A stretch of 64,000 nt of DNA from positions 248,001 through 312,000 of the forward strand of contig CAWEZC010000005.1 of assembly GCA_963813495.1 (NCBI GenBank). Direction: 5' to 3'. Shown piece after piece: positions 1 to 7,335 of the stretch (position 1 is its first letter; every line of letters begins with the position of its first letter). The notes under the pieces are model-generated. The model made no database searches and was not told the origin of the DNA. It saw only the letters and a program-made list of their open reading frames with translations. Source of the stretch: JACVRW01 sp963813495 (GTDB lineage Bacteria; Actinomycetota; Thermoleophilia; Solirubrobacterales; Thermoleophilaceae). The position numbers and the translations under genes were made by a program.

Positions 1-12
1 CGGGGTGGCGTG

Positions 13-981
13 ATGGGAGTGCTCGTGCTGGTGGAGCAGGAAGCCGGCGAGGTCGATGAGCTCTCGCTGCAGGCGCTGACGCTCGCCCGGGCCCTCGCGG
101 GGGGCGAGCCCATCGAGGCCCTCATGGTGGGCCACGGCCGCGACGCCGCGGGAGCGCTGGGCGCACACGGCGTGGCGATCGCCCACGTGGCTGAGGACGA
201 GCGCCTCGCCGCGTATGCCCCGTCGGCCTGGGCGCGCTGCCTCGACGAGCTGATCGAGCGCACCGAGCCCGCGGCGGTGGTCGCGGCGGGAACCAATCGC
301 GGCAACGAGGTGCTGAGTCACCTCGCGGCGTGGCGCGAGCTGCCCTTCGCCGCCAACTGCACCGAGGTACGCGACGCCTCTCCGCTCGAGGTCACCCGCA
401 TGCGCTGGGGCGGGAGCCTGCTCGAGGAGGCGCGTGTGCATGCGCCACTCGCGCTGCTCTCGGTGGCCCCTCACGCCGTGGCGCCGTCCTCCGCCAACGG
501 CGCCGGGCCGGCAGCGCTCGAACCCTTCGCGCCCGCGCTCCAGGACGCCGACCTGGCCGTGCATGTGTCCGAGCACGTGGATGACGTGTCGACCGGCGTC
601 TCCCTGGCCGAGGCGAAGGTTGTGGTCAGCGGCGGGCGTGGCGTGGGCTCGGCCGACGGCTTCGGCATCCTCGAGGAGCTGGCCGCATTGCTCAACGCCG
701 CGGTGGGCTGCTCGCGCGTGGTCACCAGCGCGGGCTGGCGCCCGCATACCGACCAGGTGGGCCAGACCGGCACCAAGGTCGCTCCCGACCTCTACATCGC
801 GTGCGGAATCAGCGGCGCCACGCAGCACATCGCCGGCTGCAAGGGCGCCAAGAAGATCCTGGCCATCAACTCCGACGCCGAGGCGCCGATCCTGGCGACC
901 GCCGACTACGCCGTGATCGGCGACCTGACGGAGATCGTTCCGGCCATCACCGCCGAGCTGCGAAAGGCGAGCTCCCCATAG
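13..981 (+). CDS. etfA: Electron transfer flavoprotein, alpha subunit
   Basis: FAD-binding subunit of the soluble ETF heterodimer, which takes electrons from flavin dehydrogenases (acyl-CoA or dimethylglycine/sarcosine type) and passes them to a membrane oxidoreductase. The C-terminal half holds the family FAD signature: SGGRGVG near residue 210, then QVGQTG, LYIACGISGATQH and a final ADYAVIGDL. The usual Met after QHIAG is Cys here. The length (about 322 residues) is normal. ATG at 13 is chosen; a GTG at 10 is directly upstream. The next gene, 8 bp downstream, is the predicted electron acceptor, so the pair forms an electron-transfer unit. The beta subunit is presumably just left of the window. 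Family assignment is firm; the electron donor is inferred from the nearby betaine genes. Confidence 0.95.
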   Translation: MGVLVLVEQEAGEVDELSLQALTLARALAGGEPIEALMVGHGRDAAGALGAHGVAIAHVAEDERLAAYAPSAWARCLDELIERTEPAAVVAAGTNRGNEVLSHLAAWRELPFAANCTEVRDASPLEVTRMRWGGSLLEEARVHAPLALLSVAPHAVAPSSANGAGPAALEPFAPALQDADLAVHVSEHVDDVSTGVSLAEAKVVVSGGRGVGSADGFGILEELAALLNAAVGCSRVVTSAGWRPHTDQVGQTGTKVAPDLYIACGISGATQHIAGCKGAKKILAINSDAEAPILATADYAVIGDLTEIVPAITAELRKASSP

Positions 982-989
982 AGGTCGTC

Positions 990-2969
990 GTGGGAGCGGT
1001 CGCGCTGGCAGCGGCCCTCGCCGTCTGCGGCGGCCTGTTCGCACGCCGCGCCAAGCTGCTCGTGGACCTCGTCCGGATGGGCAAGCCGGTCGAGCGCTTC
1101 GACGACCTGCCACGGCGCGCGCGCAACGAGGCAGTGATCGTGCTCGGCCAGCGAAAGCTGTTCCAGCGCCTGGTTCCGGGGCTCATCCACGCGCTGATCT
1201 TCTGGGGCTTTCTCGTGCTCTTCCCGACGATCCTGATCGCGATGGTCGGCGCGGTCGACCGCTACGCCACGCTGCCCTGGCTCGGGGAGCAGGGCTGGTT
1301 CGCGCTGACGATCGACGTCTTTGCCGTGCTCGTGCTGGCCGGCGTGATCGCCGCCTTCGCCATCCGCAAGGTTCAGCGCCCGGCGCGCTTCCGCGGCAGC
1401 CACCTGGGTGAGGCCGACCTGATCCTGGCCATGATCGCCGGGATCGTGACCACGCTGCTGCTCTGGCACGCCACGCGGATCGCGCTCGGGATCAACGAGT
1501 GGCCCGCGGACTGGTCGCCCATGTCCAACGCGCTCTCCGGCCTGTTCGCCGATGACTCGACCACCGAGGTGCTGGAGCGGGTCTTCGTCTGGGCCCACGT
1601 CCTGCTCATCCTCACCTTCCTGGCCTACCTCCCCCACTCCAAGCACCTGCACATCGCCACCGCCGCGATCAACGTCTTCTTCGGCCGCACGCGCGCGCCG
1701 GGACGGCTCGAGCCGCTGCGCTTCGACGGGCCCGACGACGAGCTGCGCTTCGGCGCGGGGACGGTGCCGGACCTGACCTGGAAGCAGACGCTCGACACCA
1801 TGTCCTGCACCGAGTGCGGGCGCTGCCAGGACGTCTGCCCGGCCTTCGCCACCGGCAAGGAGCTCTCCCCCAAGCTGCTGATCATGGCCCTGCGCGACCA
1901 GGTGTTCGAGGAGGGTCCCGCGCTGGTGCGCGGCAGCGAGGGCTTCGAGCCGGCGCCGCTCGTTCCGAATGCGGTGACCGACAACGTGGTCTGGGACTGC
2001 GTGACCTGCGGCGCCTGCGTGCGCGAGTGCCCGGTCTCGATCGAACACGTGGATCACATCATCGACCTCCGCCGCCACCTGGTGATGATGGACTCCTCCT
2101 TCCCGGCCGAGACGGAGCCGATGCTGCGCGACGTCGAGCGCGCCTCGAATCCGTGGGGCAAGCCGCAGACCGAGCGCGCGGACTGGGCCGAGCGGCTCGG
2201 CGTGCGCGTGCTGGAGCCCGGCGACCCGGCTCCCGAGGTCCTCTACTGGGTGGGCTGCGCGGCCTCGTTCGACGAGCGCGCCCGTACCGCGGCCGAGTCC
2301 ACGGCCAAGCTGCTCCAGGCCGCGGGCGTGGACTTCGCCATCCTCGGCCCGCGCGAGTCGTGTACGGGTGACCCGGCGCGGCGGATGGGCAACGAGTACC
2401 TGTTCCAGGCCCACGCGGAGCAGAACGTGGGAACCCTCAACGAGGCGGGCGTCACGAAGATCGTGGCCAGCTGCCCGCACTGCTTCAACACGCTCGGCAA
2501 CGAATACCCGGACTTCGGCGGTAGCTACGAGGTCGTGCACCACAGCGAGCTGCTCGCCGACCTGGTGCGCGACGGGCGCCTGCAGCCCGAGGCCGACGCC
2601 TCGCGCTCGATCACCTACCACGACTCCTGCTACCTGGCCCGCCACAACGACGTGCTGGCCGACCCCCGCGAGCTCGTCGAGGCCGTCGGCACGCCGGTGG
2701 AGATGGAGCGCAGCGGCAAGCGCACCTTCTGCTGCGGCGCCGGCGGCGCCCACATGTGGATGGAGGAGCGCGGTGGCCTGATCAACGAGGAGCGGGCGCG
2801 GGAGGCTGCCGAGACCGGGGCCGAGACCCTCGCCGTGGCCTGCCCCTTCTGCACGGTCATGCTCGACGACGGCGTCAAGGCCCACGGCGACGAGCTGCGC
2901 GTGGTGGACGTCTCGACGCTGCTGGCCGAGTCGCTCGAGACCGGGGCTGGCCGCTCGGGGCCGGACTGA
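990..2969 (+). CDS. Membrane Fe-S ETF oxidoreductase (EtfD/FadF/DgcB-like)
   Basis: A 659-residue membrane protein predicted to oxidise reduced ETF and feed the quinone pool. The N-terminal 230 residues carry about five hydrophobic helices (NarI-like). Two ferredoxin clusters follow: CTECGRCQDVCP from Cys273 and CVTCGACVRECP from Cys337. Two CCG-type cysteine domains come next (VGCAASF...ASCPHCFNTLG and YHDSCYLARHN...FCCGAGGAHMW...ACPFC), as in heterodisulfide reductase subunit B relatives. Start: no ATG lies near the N terminus. GTG 990, 8 bp after etfA, is the first start giving a membrane helix. Mycobacterial EtfD and the dimethylglycine-catabolism protein DgcB share this architecture. With betaine transport genes nearby I favour a role in N-methyl oxidation, but beta-oxidation is possible. 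Confidence 0.9.
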   Translation: MGAVALAAALAVCGGLFARRAKLLVDLVRMGKPVERFDDLPRRARNEAVIVLGQRKLFQRLVPGLIHALIFWGFLVLFPTILIAMVGAVDRYATLPWLGEQGWFALTIDVFAVLVLAGVIAAFAIRKVQRPARFRGSHLGEADLILAMIAGIVTTLLLWHATRIALGINEWPADWSPMSNALSGLFADDSTTEVLERVFVWAHVLLILTFLAYLPHSKHLHIATAAINVFFGRTRAPGRLEPLRFDGPDDELRFGAGTVPDLTWKQTLDTMSCTECGRCQDVCPAFATGKELSPKLLIMALRDQVFEEGPALVRGSEGFEPAPLVPNAVTDNVVWDCVTCGACVRECPVSIEHVDHIIDLRRHLVMMDSSFPAETEPMLRDVERASNPWGKPQTERADWAERLGVRVLEPGDPAPEVLYWVGCAASFDERARTAAESTAKLLQAAGVDFAILGPRESCTGDPARRMGNEYLFQAHAEQNVGTLNEAGVTKIVASCPHCFNTLGNEYPDFGGSYEVVHHSELLADLVRDGRLQPEADASRSITYHDSCYLARHNDVLADPRELVEAVGTPVEMERSGKRTFCCGAGGAHMWMEERGGLINEERAREAAETGAETLAVACPFCTVMLDDGVKAHGDELRVVDVSTLLAESLETGAGRSGPD

Positions 2970-3484
2970 TGATCGAGGGGAACGTGGTGGAGCGTCTCCC
3001 GCTTCCCGATGACTCGACCGCCGGGCCCGAGCTGGCACGCGAGTATGCGGCGGCTCGCGAGCGCGAGGGCCACGTCATGGCGATCCTGCGGGCGATGGGC
3101 CCACGCGCCGAAGTCGTCCGTGCCTTCCTGGGACTGACCGACGCCGTCCTCTATGGGCCCGCCGAGCTCGGGAGCCGTGAGCGCGAGCTGCTGGCGCTCG
3201 CAACGTCGGAGGCCAACGGCGCCGACTACTCCAGCACCGTCCACGCCTCACTGCTGGAGCGCAGCGGCGGCGGGCCCGACGGCAGCGACCGCGACGCGGC
3301 CCTCGTCGCTTTCGCCCGGCGTTTGACCCTCGAGCCGCGTCACGGCGGCGAGGCCGTCGCCGAGCTGCACGAGCACCTCTCCGCAGGCGAGGTTTACGAC
3401 GCCATCGCCGTGGTGGGGCTCCTGAACCTGGCCAACCGGGCAGCGCTGGCCACGGGGATCAGCTCAGCCGACGACCTGAGCTGA
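2969..3484 (+). CDS. AhpD/carboxymuconolactone-decarboxylase-fold protein lacking the CxxC
   Basis: 171 residues. ATG overlaps the preceding stop (TGATG), so it is translationally coupled to the Fe-S oxidoreductase. The helical core ERELLALATSEANGADYSSTVHASLLE aligns with the AhpD-family active-site helix, where the family normally has C-x-x-C followed by H three residues later; here both cysteines are replaced (A-DYS-S) while the His is kept. The C-terminal half (GEVYDAIAVVGLLNLANRAALATG) is the usual family helix. AhpD proteins are peroxidase partners; without cysteines this one is unlikely to be a thiol peroxidase and may be a structural or ligand-binding relative. Family call is moderately sure; function is unknown. 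Confidence 0.7.
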   Translation: MIEGNVVERLPLPDDSTAGPELAREYAAAREREGHVMAILRAMGPRAEVVRAFLGLTDAVLYGPAELGSRERELLALATSEANGADYSSTVHASLLERSGGGPDGSDRDAALVAFARRLTLEPRHGGEAVAELHEHLSAGEVYDAIAVVGLLNLANRAALATGISSADDLS

Positions 3485-3502
3485 CCACGGGCGTCCGCGG
3501 GG

Positions 3503-4348
3503 TCAGCCGGCCTCCAGCCGCTCCAGCGCCTCCCGGCGCCAGCGCTCGGTACGCGCCACCTCGTTGAAGGTGTAGAGGTGCAGGCCGGCCACGTTGGCCG
3601 CCGGGTCGGAGATGCCCGGCGCGAGCTCGCCGACCAGGCGGTCGGGCTTGAACTGGCGAGACAGGAGGCGAGCGAGCCAGCCCTCGTGGTGGCGCAGGAA
3701 GCGGGCCGACTCGCCGAGGCCGATCTTCATCGAGATGCGCACCAGCTTCGCGTAGCTCACGTGGCCCGGCAGGCCGATCCAGATGGGCAGATGGGTGCCG
3801 CGCCGGCGTACCTCGGCGATCCAGCTGGTGATCGTCGCCGCGTCGAAGCAGATCTGGCTCACGATGTAGCTGGCCATCTCGGCCTTGGCGAACATCGCCC
3901 TGATCGTGTCCTCGTCGGAGATCAGGTGGTGGCTCTCCGGGTAGCCGGTGATGCCGATGGCCTCGAACTCCGAGCGCCGCGGGCCCATCGCTCGCAGCAG
4001 GTCGACCGCTCCGGGGAACTCCCCGGCGGGCTCGCCGGCGTCGCCGGCGAGCACGAACAGATCACGTATGCCGGCACGCCGAAGCCGGTCCAGGATCTCG
4101 TCGAGGTGCGAGCGGTCGCGCACCAAGCGGGCCGACAGGTGCGGCACCACGTCGTAGCCGGCGCTCGCGAGCCGCTCGCCCAGCTCGAGCGTCGCCGCCA
4201 GCCCGCGGCTGGGCGACGCAGTGATCGTGACCTTGACGTCGGTGCCGAGGTGGGCGAGCACCTCGTCCTCGATGCCGTCGAGAGGCAGGACCTCGAAGCG
4301 CGGGCGCCGCAGCAGCTCGGCGAGGGCGGCGGAGCGGTGGGTCCGCAT
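3503..4348 (-). CDS. Methylenetetrahydrofolate reductase (MetF family)
   Basis: 281 residues. Flavoprotein predicted to interconvert 5,10-methylene-THF and 5-methyl-THF. Visible family features are the first strand of the barrel (DVKVTITASPSRGLAATLELGERL), the LFVLAGDAGEP motif where folate reductases have hhxxRGDxP, and the acidic/aromatic stretch AEMASYIVSQICFDA that matches the family A-(D/E)-F-x-x-(T/S)-Q-x-x-F-(D/N) motif. The gene is divergent from gntR, and the TGATATATCA palindrome begins 2 bp upstream of its ATG. One-carbon units released by demethylation of betaine-type substrates would enter the folate pool, which fits the neighbourhood. It is monocistronic here. Confidence 0.85.
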   Translation of the reverse strand: MRTHRSAALAELLRRPRFEVLPLDGIEDEVLAHLGTDVKVTITASPSRGLAATLELGERLASAGYDVVPHLSARLVRDRSHLDEILDRLRRAGIRDLFVLAGDAGEPAGEFPGAVDLLRAMGPRRSEFEAIGITGYPESHHLISDEDTIRAMFAKAEMASYIVSQICFDAATITSWIAEVRRRGTHLPIWIGLPGHVSYAKLVRISMKIGLGESARFLRHHEGWLARLLSRQFKPDRLVGELAPGISDPAANVAGLHLYTFNEVARTERWRREALERLEAG

Positions 4349-4350
4349 GC

Positions 4351-4360
4351 TGATATATCA
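4351..4360. promoter_or_regulatory. TGATATATCA palindrome, putative GntR operator
   Basis: Perfect 10-bp palindrome between the divergent folate reductase and gntR genes. It lies 2 bp from the reductase ATG and 35 bp from the gntR ATG. The TATAT core may also serve as a -10 element of a short-leader or leaderless reductase transcript. A weaker relative (GGTATATC, 4383-4390) is closer to gntR. The core recurs at 9190-9197 and 14351-14358 in front of betaine transport genes. Assigning it to the adjacent GntR protein is inference from position and shared occurrence. Confidence 0.65.
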
Positions 4361-4395
4361 GGGTAACATTGCCTTGCTGGTAGGTATATCCGCCG

Positions 4396-5088
4396 ATGGC
4401 CGCCGAGCCCACCACCTCCGTAGACAACGGGCCGCCCTCGCCGGGGCTCGTGGCCGAGCGCGCCTACGTCGAGCTGCGTGATCGCATCGTCACCCTGCGT
4501 CTGGCGCCGGGCACCGTCCTGCGCGAGGACGAGCTCATGCGAGCGATGGAGATCGGGCGCACGCCCCTCCGCGAAGCCGTCAAGCGCCTCGCTCTCGAGA
4601 ACCTGGTGACCGTGGAGCCCCGGCGCGGCACCTTCGTGACCGCCGTCGAAGCGACGGACATCATGAACATCTCCGAGGTGCGGGCCGAACTGGAGGCCTA
4701 CGCCGCCGAGCTCGCCGCCCTACGCATGGACGGCGGGGCGCGGGCCCGGGCCGAGGCGCTGATGGAGGAGGTGGAGGAGGTGGAGGAGTTGAGCCGGCCC
4801 GAAGACCGGGACTGGCTGATGCGCTTCGACGAGCGCATTCACCGCTTCATCTGGGAGGCCTCGGGCAACCCGTACCTGGTCGACACCCTGGAGCGCTACT
4901 TCACCCACTCGCTGCGCATCTGGTACCTGGTCCTCGACCGCGTACCTGGCCTGGGACACGCGGTACATGACCAGACCCACCTGCTGAAGGCCGTGCTCGC
5001 GCATAACGGTCCCCGCGCGCGGGACACCATGCGCGAGCACGTGCTCGCCTTCCAGCGCGAGATCCTGGCCGCGTTCAACCAGCGCTGA
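4396..5088 (+). CDS. GntR-family transcriptional regulator, FCD (FadR/VanR) type
   Basis: 230 residues. Residues about 15-75 form the winged helix (LVAERAYVELRDRIVTLRL, then GRTPLREAVKRLALENLV and PRRGTFV). The rest is the all-helical FCD ligand domain (VRAELEAYAAELAALR...FDERIHRFIWEASGN...HLLKAVLAHNGPRARDTMREHV), whose Asp/His residues usually bind a metal and a carboxylate. It is divergent from the folate reductase with the TGATATATCA palindrome between them. ATG 4396 is preceded by TATATC at 4385-4390, compatible with a leaderless start. Likely repressor of the betaine uptake/oxidation genes that share the palindrome; the ligand is unknown. Confidence 0.9.
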   Translation: MAAEPTTSVDNGPPSPGLVAERAYVELRDRIVTLRLAPGTVLREDELMRAMEIGRTPLREAVKRLALENLVTVEPRRGTFVTAVEATDIMNISEVRAELEAYAAELAALRMDGGARARAEALMEEVEEVEELSRPEDRDWLMRFDERIHRFIWEASGNPYLVDTLERYFTHSLRIWYLVLDRVPGLGHAVHDQTHLLKAVLAHNGPRARDTMREHVLAFQREILAAFNQR

Positions 5089-5089
5089 G

Positions 5090-5476
5090 CTACTTCGGCG
5101 CGTAGCGGTGGTGGAACATCAGCGCGTTGCCGTCGGGGTCCGAGAAGTGGGCCATGTGGCAGACGCCGCTATCCATCGTGTCGGCCGCGAAGAGGACGCC
5201 GTGGGCCTCGAGGCGCGCCCGGGCCGCGTGCACATCCTCGACGTGCAGCGCGATCGGGTGGGTGTGCGGCTGGAACTCGATGCCGAACGCATCGGACTGC
5301 ATCACCGCGATGGTGAGCGTGCCGGTCTCGAACTCCGCCGCCGGCATCGATCCCCACTGAGCCGAGCGCGGAAGGCCCAGCACATCGCCGTAGAACTCGG
5401 CGGCGCCGTCGAAGTCACGCGTGGGCACGGTGATGAAGTCGACGCCGGTGACGAGTGCTGCGCGGCCGGTGCTCAT
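5090..5476 (-). CDS. VOC-superfamily (glyoxalase-like) protein
   Basis: 128 residues, one vicinal-oxygen-chelate domain of two beta-alpha-beta-beta-beta halves: FITVPTRDFDGAAEFYGDVLGL at the N terminus and PIALHVEDVHAARARLEAHG then HFSDPDGNALMFHHRY at the C terminus. The substrate is not predictable. Its ATG overlaps the last 4 bp of the second VOC gene upstream, so both are expressed as a unit with the SRPBCC and ArsR genes. The 3' end faces gntR with 1 bp between stops. Confidence 0.85.
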   Translation of the reverse strand: MSTGRAALVTGVDFITVPTRDFDGAAEFYGDVLGLPRSAQWGSMPAAEFETGTLTIAVMQSDAFGIEFQPHTHPIALHVEDVHAARARLEAHGVLFAADTMDSGVCHMAHFSDPDGNALMFHHRYAPK

Positions 5477-5859
5477 GCGGGTATCTCCTGCAGGGCCCAG
5501 CCGTTTCCGTCCGGATCGTGGAAATACGCGAACTTGAAAGCGGCCTTCCCCGGCGCGCCGAGTTCCTTCACCTCGGTGATCTCGAGCCCGCGCTCGACGA
5601 GCTCCGCGCGCGCGGGCGCCATGTCGGTGACCACCAGCTGCAGGCCCGACAGAGAGCCCGGCTGCATGTCCGGCAGCGGCGGAGCGGTGCCGATCACTAT
5701 CGAGCACCCCGATCCCTGCGGCGTCAGCTGGGCGATGCGCATGTCGTCGCCGATCTGCGTGTCGTGATCGACGTTGAAGCCGAGTTGCTCGGTATAGAAG
5801 GCCTTCGCGCGCTCCACGTCGGAGACGGGAACCACGACGACCTCAAGCCGGTAGTCCAT
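5473..5859 (-). CDS. VOC-superfamily (glyoxalase-like) protein
   Basis: 128 residues, one VOC domain (VVVPVSDVERAKAFYTEQLGF near the start; LQLVVTDMAPARAELVERG and FAYFHDPDGNGWALQEI near the end). It resembles the subgroup often encoded next to SRPBCC and ArsR genes. ATG 5859 is chosen because it opens the first beta strand; a GTG two codons upstream is also possible. Middle gene of the arsR-SRPBCC-VOC-VOC operon. Substrate unknown. Confidence 0.85.
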   Translation of the reverse strand: MDYRLEVVVVPVSDVERAKAFYTEQLGFNVDHDTQIGDDMRIAQLTPQGSGCSIVIGTAPPLPDMQPGSLSGLQLVVTDMAPARAELVERGLEITEVKELGAPGKAAFKFAYFHDPDGNGWALQEIPA

Positions 5860-5870
5860 CGTCACCTCGC

Positions 5871-6320
5871 TCACGCCAGGTGCTCGGCGAGGCGCTCGAT
5901 CGAGCTCGCCATGCCGGCCTCGGCATGCCCGCGCATCTCGTCGGTCGTGTGCACCGTGGTGCGGAAGTCCATCGCCGTCCGCCCGTCGCCGAGATCGGTG
6001 AAGGTCACGATGCTGACCGCGCCATCGTGCCAGGCGCCCTCGGAAGCCTCCTCGATCACCAGTCGCTCCGGCGCGACCACCTCGCGGTAGACGCCCTCCT
6101 GGGGCATCTGGGTGCCGTCCGCTTCGGAAACCGAGGTCAGGCGAAAGGCACCCCCCGGCCTGACCTCCATCGTGATCGTCGAGGGGAGTGCATGCCAGCC
6201 CCGCTTGCCCCACCACGCTGCCAGTTGCGCGGGGTCCGTCCACGCCTTCCACACCAATTCGCGCGGAGCGTCGAACACGCGCGTTATGGCGATTTTGTGA
6301 GCCGTCACTGCCTCAGCCAT
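5871..6320 (-). CDS. SRPBCC/AHSA1-domain protein
   Basis: 149 residues, a single START/Bet v1-like domain of the activator-of-Hsp90-ATPase type: N-terminal ITRVFDAPRELVWKAWTDPAQLAAWWG, central RPGGAFRLTS and C-terminal helix EAGMASSIERLAEHL. These domains bind small hydrophobic ligands. Its start lies inside the end of arsR (8-bp overlap), the usual pairing for this family, so it is co-regulated by that repressor. Ligand unknown. Confidence 0.88.
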   Translation of the reverse strand: MAEAVTAHKIAITRVFDAPRELVWKAWTDPAQLAAWWGKRGWHALPSTITMEVRPGGAFRLTSVSEADGTQMPQEGVYREVVAPERLVIEEASEGAWHDGAVSIVTFTDLGDGRTAMDFRTTVHTTDEMRGHAEAGMASSIERLAEHLA

Positions 6321-6651
6321 CTCTAGGTCCTCTCTGGATCTCCCTCAGGTGCTCGTCCAAACGGTCGAAACTCTCGTCCCAGTAGCGCCGGTAGTCGGCC
6401 AGCCAGTCGGCGACCGGCTTGAGCGCCTCACCCTGCAGCCGCGACGGCCGCAGCTGGGCGCTGCGCCCGCGGGCGATCAGGCCGGCCCCCTCCAGCACCT
6501 TCAGGTGCTTGGAGACCGCCTGCACGGTGATGGGAAACGGCTCCGCCAGCTCGTTGACGGTCGCCTCACCATCGGACAGCCGCGCGAGGATCGCGCGACG
6601 CGTAGGGTCGGCCAGGGCCGCGAACGTGGTGCTGAGCTGGTCGACCGCCAC
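6313..6651 (-). CDS. ArsR-family transcriptional regulator
   Basis: 112 residues, a single winged helix: TTFAALADPTRRAILARLSDGEATVNELAEPF, then recognition helix TVQAVSKHLKVLEGAGLI. No cysteine metal site is seen, which fits the subgroup that controls downstream SRPBCC genes rather than metal resistance. GTG start at 6651. First gene of a four-gene operon. Two direct CGGTTGA repeats, 16 bp apart, lie just upstream at 6667-6689 and probably form its own operator. Confidence 0.9.
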   Translation of the reverse strand: MAVDQLSTTFAALADPTRRAILARLSDGEATVNELAEPFPITVQAVSKHLKVLEGAGLIARGRSAQLRPSRLQGEALKPVADWLADYRRYWDESFDRLDEHLREIQRGPRDG

Positions 6652-6666
6652 CGTTAGTCACCTGAT

Positions 6667-6689
6667 CGGTTGATAAACATAGCGGTTGA
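6667..6689. promoter_or_regulatory. Paired CGGTTGA direct repeats upstream of arsR
   Basis: CGGTTGA occurs at 6667-6673 and 6683-6689 within an AT-rich stretch (gataaacatag, then gaatata) that separates the arsR start from the upstream exonuclease stop. Helical-phase direct repeats in the promoter of an ArsR gene suggest an autoregulatory operator. This is inferred from position only. Confidence 0.4.
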
Positions 6690-6696
6690 ATATAGC

Positions 6697-7335
6697 TCAC
6701 GCGGGCGGCGGATGCCACAACTCCCACGAGCGCACGTACCAGCGCGCCCCGGTGAGGCGCCCGACCGTCGCCTGCCGGTAGGCCTCGAGGTGGGTCGCCA
6801 GCGCGAGAAAGACCTGCGCGGTGGTGAGCGCATCCCCCTCGGCCACGTGCGGGCGATGAATCGGGAGCTCCAGCTCCTCGGCCAGTGCGGAGAGCGTGCA
6901 GAGGCCGGGATCGCCCTCGCCCCGTTCCATGCACAGCACCCGCCACAGCAGCGCGGTGTCGACGATGCGCCGCGGCAGCGCAAAGCCGAGCCCACGCAAC
7001 CGCGGCGCCAGAAAGGTGCGCTCGACCCAGGCCACGTGGGCCACCGGCACTCGGCTGCGCAGCACGGCCACCAGCGGGGCGAGCGCCTCGGGGCCGGAGG
7101 GAGCCGCGGCGAGATCCGCGGCCCGCAGGCCGTGGATCTCGATCGAGGCTGCGGGCGGCGGGTCGGCGGGTCGCACGAGCCCGGCCACTGCCGAGCCGGC
7201 CATCACCCGGCCGTCCTCCACCGCTACCGCGGCAAAGGAGATCAGCTCGTCGCTGCCCGGGTCCAAGCCGGTGGTCTCGACGTCCACGGCCACGAACGGC
7301 GCCGCCCGCCACGGAGTGCGCCGCGCCACGTTCAA
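6697..7335 (-). CDS. 3'-5' exonuclease, DEDDh family (DnaQ/PolC-epsilon-like)
   Basis: About 212 residues. Exo I motif AVDVETTGLDPGSDELIS supplies the first Asp and Glu; the substrate strand SIEIHGL and late VAEGDALTTAQVFLALA carry the Exo III region, where the family His-x4-Asp appears as HVAEGDA. The start is uncertain: TTG 7335 overlaps the preceding stop (TTGA), and GTG 7329 is the alternative. The gene lies directly downstream of the CBS-DUF294 protein, a pairing repeatedly seen in bacteria, so the two probably act together. Cellular role unknown, possibly nucleotide or DNA-end processing. Confidence 0.85.
   Translation of the reverse strand: MNVARRTPWRAAPFVAVDVETTGLDPGSDELISFAAVAVEDGRVMAGSAVAGLVRPADPPPAASIEIHGLRAADLAAAPSGPEALAPLVAVLRSRVPVAHVAWVERTFLAPRLRGLGFALPRRIVDTALLWRVLCMERGEGDPGLCTLSALAEELELPIHRPHVAEGDALTTAQVFLALATHLEAYRQATVGRLTGARWYVRSWELWHPPPA

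Noticed and set aside
906..3038. 710-codon open frame on the minus strand opposite the Fe-S oxidoreductase
   Set aside because: Shadow of a high-GC gene: no domain motifs, His/Arg/Gly-biased composition, while the plus strand encodes clear cysteine clusters.
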